From Agarophyton chilense (taxonomy: Eukaryota > Rhodophyta > Florideophyceae > Gracilariales > Gracilariaceae), in NCBI GenBank assembly GCA_030374765.1, contig JARGXX010000016.1, positions 434,001-498,000 of the forward strand: DNA of 64,000 nucleotides, given 5' to 3'. The translations under genes were made by a program, and so were the position numbers. The notes under the pieces are model-generated. The model had not been told where the DNA came from. It ran no database searches and was given only the letters and a program-made list of their open reading frames with translations. Shown piece after piece: positions 9,431 through 20,378 of the stretch. The stretch's first letter is position 1. Each line of letters begins with the position of its first letter.

Positions 9431-11560
9431 ATGTCACGACTACCGTCGGAAGCGGAACCCGCGATCACGCGAAGCCGTTCCGTCAATGACGTGGTGCCTG
9501 CGGACCCTGGAAGGGTTCCCCCGCCGTTACCTCAAGCCGCTCGGAAAGGCAAGAGTAAGGGGTCGAACTCCTCCAAGAACAACAAGCTACCGCCTGAGGC
9601 GTCGAAGAATGGACCCAATTCTGGTGCTGGACCGGCCCCTGCCGTGGATGACCCGGCTCCTGCCGACGAAAAGGCCCAGAAAAACGAGTTCCACCTCGAC
9701 ACCAACTCAAGTGTGAGGCAGCAGATCCGCGTAATGCGGGAAGCGCACAATGCCTTCGTGGAAGAGTTCGAAGCCCTGCGTTCCAAGTGTGATGGCTCTT
9801 CTATGAAGGAAGTGGTTGACGACCTCCGCTTGTTGCGGGCGGACGTCAACACCCTGTTGGAATGTTTTGGTGGTCCCGCCGCTTACGTGGAAGGTGTCGA
9901 GACCCGATTCAATCGTGTTAGCGCCCGTCTGCAGACGTTAGAGCAAACCATCTTGATGGAAGACGTCCCGGAGAATCCAGTTGCTGTGTCGCACCAAGCG
10001 AAACACGAGAGGAAAAGGGGCGATACCCGCCGTCGGCGTGGAAAGCGTGACAGCGATGACTCGGACTCGTCGAACTCCTCACGGTCGTCGCGTGGCTCTC
10101 ACCATTCAAATGGGTCGAACTCGTCAGATTCGTCTTCTGACGATGGCCATCCCAGGCTTTCATCCCGTTCTAAACGGTCGTCTGCCACCGAAGGTGTGAT
10201 CCGCGCCCGCGAGAAGGGAAGGAAACACTCCGGGTTGAAGGAGCTGAAATGCACCAACCCCCTGTACAAGAAGTTGGTTTCTTACCGATACTATTGGCTA
10301 GAGAACTCCTCTTTGGATCGCACGCCCCGTGGCACGGGTAGAGTGAAGGATTGCATAAAGCGTATGCAACTGTCCCTCAGCAACCAGAGCTTTTCTGGAG
10401 AAGACCCCATTTTGGTGTTGGATTTCCTTGCGAGGTTCGTCGCCGAAGCGGATATTCTCGGTATGACCGAAGGACAGGCGTTTATTGCACTCCCGTACTT
10501 TATGAAAGGCCTCGCCGAGGATCAATATAACTCTGTAAAAGGTTCGTCTAGAGCCTCCGAAGGAGGGGTAACCTGCTGGGCAGAAGCAGTACAATACCTC
10601 TTGAGGTCCTACGCCACTAATCACGCGATTCAGTCGGCCATTCTCGCTCTTCGCGATACGCGCCAGAAGTCTGGAGAAACGGAAACCGAATTCTCGGTGC
10701 GCCTGAACAAGGCTTTCCACCGTAGTGGGAACGTACACTCCGCCGGAGAGCGCTGCACCATGTTCATCGATGGACTGAACCCCGCTATCCGAACACTCGT
10801 GGCCCGTTACCGGGAAGACTGAAGGAAAACCACGTATCTGGAGTTGGTCCAACACGCGCAAGCGGAAGGTGACTCTTTAAGAGCTCGTGCCCCCGGACAC
10901 AGGTCGCGAACCGCCAAGGCGTTGGTGATGGAAACGAAGTCGCCATCCCTATCGCTGATTGCGAGTGAGCGCCCCCAACAGGAGTACGACAACGTACACT
11001 TCGCCCGAAGCGATATCCATTCGGTCCCGACAACCGAACTACCGTCTACGACGGACGACTCAGATGACACGGCCCAGGATGGACCCCTGCTGTACGCAGA
11101 CTCTCCCCGTGTTCACGGACCTCGCATCCCGTATTCAAACGGTGCGCTCCGACAGAGTCGCCCTGGATGGAAGGATACCCGCCAAGCGGTGAAGTTCACG
11201 GATGCTCGCTCAGGTTTGCAGCCCTCACACCCGGGACTCATATGCCACATATGCTACGAACACGGTCACATTTCACCGGACTGTATCCTCACCATGAGGG
11301 AAGTAGCCCGAGTAATCGGTAATTATGAGGCGTTGACCCCAGTGGAAAAGCGGATTGTTCCGATGACGTCGTATCTTCGAGCGAAGATCGATTTTCCACG
11401 GAGTATTCCGGAGGCGAAACCGCGCAATGCGTTACTTTACCCTGCCGAGCAGGCTTCCGACCACCGCTCCGTTCCTTCAAACCCCGCCGCTGGCGCCCCA
11501 TTGCTAGTGGTTCAGGATTCTGAGGCCCCGCCCCAGGCGGATGGGACTCAGGAAAACTGA
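9431..11560 (+). pseudogene. gag of element A (one internal TGA)
   Basis: The frame opens at the ATG of MSRLPSEAEPAITRSRS (9431) and runs in one frame to the TGA at 11558, apart from a TGA at 10820-10822 where B has an Arg codon. It encodes the capsid polyprotein. After a basic N-terminus come a helical section with the coiled-coil-like LRADVNTLLECFGGP (about residues 135-160), a Ser/Asp/Arg-rich stretch (200-260) and a retrotransposon capsid domain (about 310-460; QLSLSNQSFSGEDPI, VQYLLRSYATNHAIQ). Near 11239 is a zinc-knuckle-like CHICYEHGHISPDC. B gag is homologous throughout. Without the TGA it would be about 710 residues. Confidence 0.9.
11550..11560 (+). promoter_or_regulatory. Candidate -1 frameshift site between gag and pol of element A
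   Basis: gag ends CAG GAA AAC TGA. The pol frame is -1 relative to gag and is open through this stop. In B the same place reads CAG AAA AAC TAA, again with pol in the -1 frame. An A-rich run ending in AAC immediately before the gag stop is conserved in both, resembling -1 slippery sites. Neither is a perfect X-XXY-YYZ heptamer. Confidence 0.5.
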
Positions 11561-14500
11561 TTTCGGGAGTCTCCCCTTCGAGAGAGGCGTCCCCAACAGT
11601 GAGGTTGACGACGCCCGAGGCGTCTCCGCCTCGCTCCCCGGTCACGATCCTCACGAGGAAACAGGTCGTCTCAGACGTGGACTCTGAACACTTTGGTGTT
11701 CTACGTCGACCGTGGACACGTGTTCTTAACCGCCGGTTCCCGGATAGAGTCTTAGTAATGGCCAAGCGCAATTACAAGGTGTATGCCGACCTTGGCCTTT
11801 CTACCCAGTTTATGGTTCGAGTCCTTTCTGTTTTGGACAAAGGTACTGGTCCGAATTTCATCGTGGAGTCGCTGCTGCCCCCGCCCTTGCGGTCTCAGAT
11901 CCGCCTTGGCGTGGCGCCCGACGTCGCGGACGCGAATAACAACCCTTTGTCAACGGTTGGAACCGTCGCTCTCGTCGTTCGCTTGGGCTCCTTCGTGGTG
12001 AAACTCGACTTTATTGTATGCCGGAAATTGGCTGCCCCCATCATCTTGGGATGGGACTTCTGTGACAGATTCGTTGACGCCATAAGGCCCCGCTTAAAGC
12101 GTGTTGAGATGGAAGACGGTTCGTCGGTCCCCATTGTCCGTCTTCCGCTGCGGCGTGCCTCTAAGAAGCACATACCGCTCCCTGCCACGCAGGAACCTCC
12201 ACCCGCTTCTCGAGAGTCTACCAAGCTCCGCGTGGCTGCGTCTGTCCGAATCTCGCCAGAGTCCCAAGTATGGGTGCGTGTCACTTCCCGTCAACACGGT
12301 TTACGAGTCATTCAGCCTCTCTCATCTCTGTACGATGGATATCAACTCGCCGTGGCGAATGGAGTCGCGCAGATTGTCCCAGACAAGCCGTTCACCGTGC
12401 TCGTTGCCAATCTGGGCTCCACCCCCCAGTCACTGGTGAAAAACCAAGTTATTGGATCGGTAATGCCTCACCCCACCGCGATGGTCCCCACTAGGCTGAC
12501 CGCTGCCGAAGTCCTCGGTCTCGTTCACTCTAAGGAGGGGGAGGAAGCTGCCGTCCAATCACCGAATGATTCGGAATCGCAACCTGCCGAAACAGAAAAG
12601 AAGCCCGTTCCGACGAGTTACGACCGGGTAGACCCCGTGAAAGAACTCGAGGAACACGACCTCGGTCATGTACCGGAGTCACACCGTGAAAGTCTGCGTG
12701 AGATGTTACGGGAGTTTACCACAATGTGGGATAGCTCTCTTGGTGAGATAAATACAACGGAACACCGGATAGATTTATTGCCGAACACCCGACCGGTGGC
12801 TCAATACCCTTACAAGGCAGGCCCCAAGGCTGGAGAAGAGGAACAGTTCCAAGTGGAAAAAATGCTCCGACCTGGAGTGATCGAACCGGCTCAGTCGCCG
12901 TGGGCATCCCCAGTGGTACTGGCTCCGAAACCCGATGGGTCCTGGCGCTTTTGCATCGACTACCGTCGCTTGAATGATGTTACCGTCAAGGACGTGTATC
13001 TGATCCCACGAATGGATGAGTACATCGACTCTCTCGGCACTGCTACCGTGTTCACGGCTTTGGACGCCAATTGGGGATATTGGCATGTTTCCGTTGGGGA
13101 GGAGGACCAAGATAAGACTGCGTTTGTCTGTCACTCGGGACTCTACCGTTTCAAACGGATGCCTTTTGGTCTAACCAATGCTCCCGCTACCTTTCAGCGT
13201 GCTATCGACATTTTGTTGGCCCGCTTTAAGTGGCGTACTTGCCTCGTCTATTTGGACGATATCATTGTATTCTCAGACAATCTGGATGACCATCTCACCC
13301 ATGTCAGGGACATAATGACCACGCTACGTGATGCTGGAATAACCCTCAAACTAAGGAAATGTGAGTTCTTTACCGATACTGTGAAGTATCTTGGGCACAT
13401 TATCCGTCCGGGACGTGTAATGATCGAGGAAGCTCGAGTGAGGTCCCTTCGCAAGGCGAAAGAACCCGCTACCCAGACGGAACTGCGCTCCTTTCTAGGA
13501 TTGGTCAACGTCTACCGACGATTTATCCCTAACTTCGCTGACATCGCGGCCCCCTTGAACGCGCTTCTGCGGAAAGGTCAACCACCTAAACTGGACCCCT
13601 TTACGTCCGCCCAGACGGATGATTTTAACTCCCTTAGGGAGGCTGTCACATTAGCACCGATTCTATCGTTACCGAAACCCGGACTACCGTTTTCCGTGGA
13701 CACGGACTCTAGCGACTACCAGGTTAGGCTGTGCGCTCTTTCAAACTACTCCCGAAGGAGAACGCAAACCCATTGGGTACTGGTCACGCTCGCTCAATGT
13801 CCACGAGCGGAACTACTCCGTGTCGGAGAAAGAGTGCCTCGCAGTTGTGTGGGCCCTCTCTACACTCCGCCCCTACCTCATGGGTGTGCACTTTACCGTT
13901 TACACGGATCACTCGTCCCTACGATGGCTCATGACCATCTCGGAGCCGTCAGGCCGCTTACTGCGTTGGAGACTCCGCCTCGCAGAATATGAATTTGAAG
14001 TGATCTAAAAGAAGGGCACTCAGAACGCGCAAGCGAACGCGCTCTTGCGTTTACCCACGAATGGGGAAGCTCTAGCCGTCGATGACGAGGATATACCTTG
14101 CTTCGTCGTAGACGATGGAACACCGGGGGACCCGGATTGGTTACACGATAAATGGAACGAAAGCCCGGAATCAGATGATGATATTGACGCATTGCTCGTC
14201 TCGGACGATTCAGAGAAACCCCCGCCGGGTATTTTTGTGCCGATACCCCCGGAGGAGATGGTCAGAGAACAGTAGGGTGACCCCTTCTGTACGAAGATTC
14301 GCGCCTGGCTTAATGGCGGTGCACAACTCCCTTTCGAGGTGAACGATCTTGGATACCTCGTCAGGACGGTTCAGTCATCACCACAAGTCGTGGTGCCGCA
14401 TACTCTACAGTCTAGAGTTTTGCATCTATCGCACTATGCGAAACTTGGTGGACACGCCGGTGGACGGAAGCTCTACCTCACTTTGCGAAGGAATTTCTAC

Positions 14501-17306
14501 TGGTCCGCCATGGCGGTGGATTGCTACGCAACGGTGCGGTTTTGTACCGAATGTGCTAAGAATCGGGTGAAACTTCGCAAGTACTCAACGAAGTTGAAAC
14601 TATTCCCGGCACGGGCTCCTCTCGAGTTTGTCGCCATTGACATCCTCGGTAAGCTCCTCACCACACGACGTGGGCATAAGTTTTTACTCGTTACCACGGA
14701 TCGTTTCTCAAAACTGGTTCGGACCGTTCCTCTACGGAAGATATCCGCTTTCACGGTTGCACAAGCATTTGTAACCCATTGGGTATTCGTCTACGGCCCG
14801 CCGGTTAATCTTCTATCCGATAACGGAAAACAGTTCGCTTCGCGATTCTTCGAGGACGTGTGCAGGATTCTTGACATCAAGAACCTGTTCACAACGACCT
14901 ATCACCCCCAGTGTAATGGGCAAATGGAGCGGTTTAACCGAACGCTATTAGCGTCTTTCCGTTCTTACGGGGCTGGCCACCCAAAGATATGGGATTTATA
15001 TACCGACGCCTTGACGTTCGCGTACAATACGCAGGTACACCGTACTACGGGCTTGACTCCATTCGAACTGGTCTTGTCCCGCCCTCCGCCCGCTGTCGCG
15101 TTAGAACCCCAGCCCACGCTGGATGCGTTCCCTTCCGTGAAGGATTATCGCCACAGGTGGAAAGAGTGGCTTACGAAGCTGATCCCGGTCGCCCGAAGCT
15201 CGATGGCTCGAGCCCAAGCCGCTTACAAGCGTGATTTCGACTCTCGCGTACGCGGTAAGGCCCCGCCAATCAAAGCCGGTGACTTCGTCTTCGTCCGTAA
15301 GGAGTACTGGAACCCTGAAAAGGAAAAGAAGCACAAGCTTTCTTCCGTCGCGGACGGTCCTTACAAGGTCATTTCGGTGAAAGACGACACCATCGTGGTG
15401 GAAATTGTCGACGCTCATGAGCGGATCTCCCGCGACTGCGTTGTACTCGCCCCGCCACCGACGTTGGAAGTAACCGAAATGGGTCAACAATCCCTCTCTG
15501 AGGATGATGGTGCTCGGCACACAACAGTGGCTCAGCCCACTGCCGTGGTTTCCAGACCTTCTGCGTTACCACACCCTACCCGGGGACTCTCTGACTTGCC
15601 GATCTTATCGGACCAAGGCCAGAATGGCCTCTCTTCTCTCACGCCAGGGCGCGGTGTCTACCCCCGCTTGTTGGGCGTTTCAACCACTCCCCATGCCGCT
15701 CCGTCTCAGAAGGGGGAGGAGGCTCATAACTCTCGTCGAGAGACGGAAACCGCTTCGTCGCGTCATGACAACCGTGGTGCACGGACTCCTGGACACACAA
15801 GCAAGAACAACGGTGATCTGGACGTCCCGTCTACCGACGTGCCATCTCCGCATTTGCGCGCTACAGCCGTTGCTGAACCCTCTATGGGAAGCGCCACCGC
15901 ATCTGCGTCTGATCGCACTCCCCACGGGGACACTACTCAACAGGACGCATCACGTAGTGGAAACCCTCTCGCCGAAGCGAAACCGAAATCGTCGCAGGAT
16001 GCTGTTCGCCCTCGCGATACTGGACCGGCTCTGCCGTCGAGCGTTTACCCGCAGCCCTTGGGTCACGGTTCGTCGACACCAGCTACGCTGGAAAACTTAG
16101 AGCACGCCCTCGCAGGCCCCTATAGGCCGAATCGATCGGAAGTGGTCCCTCGTACTGTACGGCAGGACACACCGGCTAAGCCGGGCAAGCACACCGTAGC
16201 AGACGGGAGATTCACACCCAGCACGCTTGATGCTGGTTCAGAACCCGCGCACAGTGGCGGACGCACTCCGAGTGTCTCGGTTGACCCCGAAAGCGTTGTT
16301 GAAGGCGCACCGGTCACCCCGGAGAATGTGGCCGTCAAGGACGGAAGCACCTCGTCGCCGAGTGAAGTTGAACCCTCGAAAGGGATAGTTGAGGACGAAC
16401 TCGCTCCCCGCAGGGGTTCCTCGCCGCGCACTTCGCCGCCCGTTGGTGAGGAAGGCACGGTTGACCCGGAGTTGCACGCCCGTCGCGGTATTTTGTCGCC
16501 CAAGCGAGCAGACATACCGGCAGCGCCGTTGCACACGCCCTCACGTGAGGAGGCGGAACGCAGCACGGCGCGGAGTACTCCCAGCCATCAGCCGGACGTG
16601 TCACGTGACCAGAAGACACCCGGCTCGGGAGATACGCCAATCAACGCCCATGGCGGCTCACCCAGCAAGGCACAACGCCCCGTGATGAAACCGCCTCCCG
16701 CGTCAAGTCCAGCACCGTCGCGACGGATTTCACCCCGACGACTCGCGGAACGCGACCGCGAAACCCAGCCTTGGGATGAGTCCGCGTTCCCCCGAAGGGT
16801 GGTCTCTGCACGAGAACTCTCGGAAAGCAATCCCACCCAAAAACTGGGAGAATTGCCCCACGGAAAGGCCTCCGGCCGAAGCCGTCGAACTGACGCTCTT
16901 CGTCATGACGCCTTGGCGGAAGCAACCCGCCAAGCGGCCAAGGCAACCCGGAACCCGGTTTGTTCCCCTACCCAGGGCATGTAAAGGCAACGCCAACCCA
17001 TGGACCCCTCGGGGGAAGGGCACAGTAGCCCACACGCACCTGCGAACGTACCCCGGTTTGGTCCGGTGACGCGTACACCGCAAGGGTGGGAAGTCTACGA
17101 GAAGGAGTTCGTGGTCGACCACATAGTGGAGCACTCATACCATCGGGATGGTTATATTCAATACCTGGTCCGTTGGTACGGTTTAGGGCCCGAATGGGAT
17201 TCGGATGAGCCGATGGAACATCTCCCACGTTCGAAGGTGGTGTCATATCACCGCAGAACGCGGACGGGAATCCAGGCATCGGTTGTTAAAGCCCAGGTGG
17301 GATAAC
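11561..17306 (+). pseudogene. pol of element A: protease, RT, RNase H, integrase, linker, chromodomain
   Basis: The protease (about 11760-12080) has the active-site triad as D-K-G instead of D-T-G, with IILGWDFC later. RT (about 12840-13480) keeps WASPVVLAPKPDGSWRF, RMPFGLTNAPATFQRA and the catalytic YLDD. RNase H (about 13690-13990) has DTDSSDYQV and YTDHSS but contains a 1-bp insertion near 13723. Integrase (about 14410-15450) has HAGGRKLYLTLRRNFYW, Asp in AIDILGKL, Asp in LLSDNGKQF and Glu in GQMERFNRTLL. A Ser/Pro/Thr-rich linker of about 500 codons follows. The chromodomain (17090-17250) reads IVEHSYHRDGYIQYLVRWYG. TAA 14006, TAG 14273 and TAA 16982 interrupt it. Confidence 0.92.
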
Positions 17307-17441
17307 ACCCACCTCGGTGGAAGAGAAAAGAGAAGTAGGTTTGCTTGAGAACAGGCTAGTGAAGGAAGGTTTTGGGTTACACAAGTCACTTGGTTTTTGT
17401 TCGAAGCTATCGATGGAATACCGAGCACTTGGGATACTACT
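17307..17441. other. Tail-to-tail spacer between pol and aORF of element A
   Basis: About 135 bp with no gene. It includes a purine-rich stretch (GGAAGAGAAAAGAGAAG, about 17319-17336). The spacer is short enough that convergent transcripts of pol and aORF would be likely to overlap. Confidence 0.5.
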
Positions 17442-19421
17442 CTAAGTCACAAGGGAAAACTCCCCATCGGGATCGCGTGCCCCGTCACGGGTTCGGCTCA
17501 CCGCCCCGGGCTGGTTACCTCCCTGGAGGCGGGTGATCAAGGCCTCGCGCATCGCGGCAACATCGCCACTCGCTGCGTTGGTCCCCAGCCCCACCTGTCG
17601 CAGAAACTGGGAGATCACGGCCGCTTGACCCGCCGGAGCGGAGCTCGCATCGCCTGGGGCGGACGCCCCACCACTTGGGAGATTCACCGGTGGAAACGGA
17701 GGTGATCCAGCTACCGCGTACTCCGACCCAGCCCCCGCGGGGTTATCCAAATCCACGTAAGGCGTGGCTGGCGTCCCCGCGTTATAGGGACCTTCCGCTT
17801 CGGATCCCTCGACCTCCGCCTCGGCGTACGCTTCCCCGTTGTTGGGTTCGTTGTCCACCATTGGATCGTCGCCGTCATAGACGTGGTAATATTCATCCGC
17901 GTCCACGAAACCGATCGGATGCCCCTCGGGGATATGGCGTGGTGCAAACCGGAGTTCGTTCGCTTCCTCCGCGGTGATTTCGTGCCCTTCCCAAGGGTCA
18001 AAGTATACGAAATCACCTCCCAAGGGAGTATGCCTTCCTGGTGACAGGTCCTGACCCTGTCTACCCACGGTGCGCCCGCTTTGTTCAATCGGAACGGTGG
18101 TCCAGTCCAACTGGTCGATGTAATCGAGAAGACCCGCCACTTCTTCGGCGTTGGTTACTCCACCAAGTGGGATGCTCAGGTCCAGGCTGCGAATCGCGAA
18201 CCTCAACCGGAACGGGAGGAACCACAGTCTGTACTGGTCATACACTTCCCAGAGGATGAACACCGCCGCGCGGACTGCCCATTCGGTCATCACCACGGAC
18301 CACAGTCCGGACTCGGGATCCTCGATGAGGTACGAACCGTAATACGTGATGACTGGTGGCAGCTCGATGTAACAGCCCCGGCAGGCCTCGAGGTTCGACC
18401 ACCACGGTGGAATGAGGACATAGCGACCCCGTCGGTCGGCTACGCGAAGGCGTTCGATCTCCACGTTCTGATGCGGGACCAAATACCCGAATCGGGATCG
18501 TGCTCGACGCTCGAAGCGGATCAGGGCGAGGAAGTTGGCCCGCGCAAGTCGACGCATGTAGCGGAATTCTGCCCGGATAATCGGTCGCGTCCAGAACATG
18601 GCCTCTTGCCGTGCTATAGGGATGCCCCTCCACGAGAGTGTTTCCAAACCCGCCAGGCGGTCGACGTAACCAATCTCACCTTGAGTGCGGTAAAGCCGAA
18701 TGTCGGTGCCGAGACCATCGGGGATGGGATATTCGAAAGGAGCCCGGCGAAGCCGTTGATGGCCAAGAAGGACGAAGGCCGCATGAGCGGAAGCCGAGGT
18801 TTCACTACCCCGGCGCGCCACAGCGTGGACCGGAACCGCTACGCGGCGTCGCCAATCCAACGAAGTTGTCGCCACGGCCGGAATATCGCCCGGAAGCATC
18901 CCGTTTCCATCGGTGTACATCGCTATGAGCGCTTCTTTTAACACTGCAATCGGGTGGAACCACGGCGCCAGCCGGAGAACGGACGCATGATGCCCAGGAT
19001 GGCGCCCGACAAGCATGCCGTATGGCGGCCACCCTCTCGGGGGGAACATTCCGTACGGAGCAGCAGCCGCGTTCGCGATAGGAATCTGCGGCGTAGCCGA
19101 TGACGCGCTTTGCGGAAGCGGAGCGGACCGGAAGCCGGAGAAGTACCCCGCAGGGAGACGGTTGGGTTGATTGTTTGGGTTGTTCATCGGTGAACGAAGA
19201 GGCCGGATGACCGGAAGAGGAGACCGGCGAAGCGAAAGACGATGCCGAGGAATCGGAGGACTGGCACGCAAGGATGCAGATTCGGTTGAGATGGAACGTT
19301 GAGAACGATTGTTGCCAGGAGACTGGAGTTTTGCCGCACTGCGTTTGTTGGCATCGGATGAAGTGGATCCCAGCGAGCTGGTTGCACTCTTATGCATTCG
19401 TCTCGGCGCGTCGCCCACCAT
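17442..19421 (-). CDS. Antisense additional ORF (aORF) of element A, intact, 659 aa, function unknown
   Basis: This uninterrupted frame is on the strand opposite to A gag-pol. Its ATG (19421-19419) is only 35 bp from the 3' LTR, so its promoter would have to lie in that LTR reading backwards. A second Met is at residue 9. The N-terminus (1-100) is Ser/Arg/Pro-rich and basic. A conserved core (about 140-460) holds SLDWRRRVAVPV, RTQGEIGYVDRLAGLETL, RPIIRAEFRYMRR, CRGCYIELPPV, SGLWSVVMTEWAVRAA and YDQYRLWFLPFRLR. An acidic section (about 500-570) follows, then a short helical-looking end (VISQFLRQVGLGTNAASG). I see no signal peptide, clear membrane helix or known fold. B carries a homologue at the same place. 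It could be a structural or accessory retroelement protein. Confidence 0.88.
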   Translation of the reverse strand: MVGDAPRRMHKSATSSLGSTSSDANKRSAAKLQSPGNNRSQRSISTESASLRASPPIPRHRLSLRRSPLPVIRPLRSPMNNPNNQPNRLPAGYFSGFRSAPLPQSASSATPQIPIANAAAAPYGMFPPRGWPPYGMLVGRHPGHHASVLRLAPWFHPIAVLKEALIAMYTDGNGMLPGDIPAVATTSLDWRRRVAVPVHAVARRGSETSASAHAAFVLLGHQRLRRAPFEYPIPDGLGTDIRLYRTQGEIGYVDRLAGLETLSWRGIPIARQEAMFWTRPIIRAEFRYMRRLARANFLALIRFERRARSRFGYLVPHQNVEIERLRVADRRGRYVLIPPWWSNLEACRGCYIELPPVITYYGSYLIEDPESGLWSVVMTEWAVRAAVFILWEVYDQYRLWFLPFRLRFAIRSLDLSIPLGGVTNAEEVAGLLDYIDQLDWTTVPIEQSGRTVGRQGQDLSPGRHTPLGGDFVYFDPWEGHEITAEEANELRFAPRHIPEGHPIGFVDADEYYHVYDGDDPMVDNEPNNGEAYAEAEVEGSEAEGPYNAGTPATPYVDLDNPAGAGSEYAVAGSPPFPPVNLPSGGASAPGDASSAPAGQAAVISQFLRQVGLGTNAASGDVAAMREALITRLQGGNQPGAVSRTRDGARDPDGEFSLVT

Positions 19422-19444
19422 CGCGGATGTCGTACTCGCGCCTC

Positions 19445-19456
19445 AAGAGGGGGATA
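19445..19456 (+). other. Polypurine tract of element A
   Basis: AAGAGGGGGATA lies directly before the LTR start TGAAG, in the usual position for plus-strand DNA priming. Confidence 0.85.
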
Positions 19457-20378
19457 TGAAGTGCAACCCTCGTGAGGGCCGTTTTCCAGGACTTGGTTTT
19501 TTTTCCGCCTCGGGCGATACTTGTGAGATCTATGAGTAATACCGCTACTAGCGGGCTGGCGTAGCCAGGTGTATACGCATTGTACGCGAAGTGTACCGGC
19601 GGCCGTGCGCCGTGGCCCCGATTCGGGTGTGACTTACCCACGTGTACCACGGGTAGTCCAGGACAGGTTGGCACAGCATAGCTGGATATTTCTCTATTTA
19701 TTTAGCTTTATTACAATAGATCAGGGAGCTCTTTACAGTATTCTACGCTATATAGTGCCAGGGCGATCTCGCCCTGACACTCAGTAAACCTCCCCAACCA
19801 GGGTTCTTGGCTCTAAGTCTTTTTCCGCTTTCGCGAGTCTTCCACCCTCTACGGAGGTGAAGCCGCGTTACTAACGATAGACTTATCCACCCTGCGTCAA
19901 CAGGAGACTCACCGCTTTTAGCGTGTATATCTTTCATACCACTGCCGTGTTCTCGCCCCAGTATTGGGTTTGCTACATATTTCTTTTGGCTCTCGTGGCC
20001 CATGCCCCCGATCGCCCCCACTGGGTGGTCCCCCCTTTATCGCTTACCCACTCTCGTGGTAGCTCCCCCTTTTGCTTTGTGGTTGGTTATTCGTGCCGCT
20101 CGCGCGTGTGCCGCGCGCCGGCTTACCGGGTTTACCGCCACTCCTGTGGGTGCATTACTAGATCTCGAGACTTGCCCACTCCCGTGGAATACAGCTCATA
20201 CCTGGTCTGCTCCCTTCTAGCATCCCGCACTCTCCCCGCTTGGCGTGCCGGTGAACCTCGGCCTTACTCCCCGACTCAGTCGTGTTCACTCCGGAGAGGC
20301 TCGGTCGCCGTGCTACCCGCCTTGGAGGAAGACTCGGACATCTTCGTGTGCTTCCGCCGCTCTTGGCGTTGCACTACA
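19457..20378 (+). repeat. 3' LTR of element A (922 bp)
   Basis: Same length as the 5' LTR with about 26 base differences, many of them transitions at CpG sites. It ends GTTGCACTACA and is followed by the duplicated ATTTC and then the RT gene of B on the minus strand. Confidence 0.94.

Larger units (their letters stand above)
8349..20378 (+). mobile_element. Gypsy-type LTR retrotransposon A (12,030 bp), nested in B
   Basis: A is complete from LTR to LTR: 5' LTR 8349-9270, primer site 9274-9290, gag 9431-11560, pol about 11550-17306 (protease, RT, RNase H, integrase, linker, chromodomain), antisense ORF 19421-17442, polypurine tract and 3' LTR 19457-20378. The LTRs have equal length (922 bp). 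I count about 26 differences by eye (roughly 3 percent) and no indel. Disabling changes in gag-pol are TGA at 10820, DTG changed to DKG in the protease, a 1-bp insertion near 13723, TAA at 14006, TAG at 14273 and TAA at 16982. The aORF is unbroken. Confidence 0.95.

Noticed and set aside
16120-16946. Several 80-150 codon minus-strand ORFs over the integrase-chromodomain linker of A
   Set aside because: They are antisense shadows of a low-complexity GC-rich coding region, mutually overlapping, and have no equivalent in B.
18081-18941. 286-codon plus-strand ORF opposite the aORF of A
   Set aside because: The opposite strand shows conservation with B; this frame does not, and it is interrupted in B.
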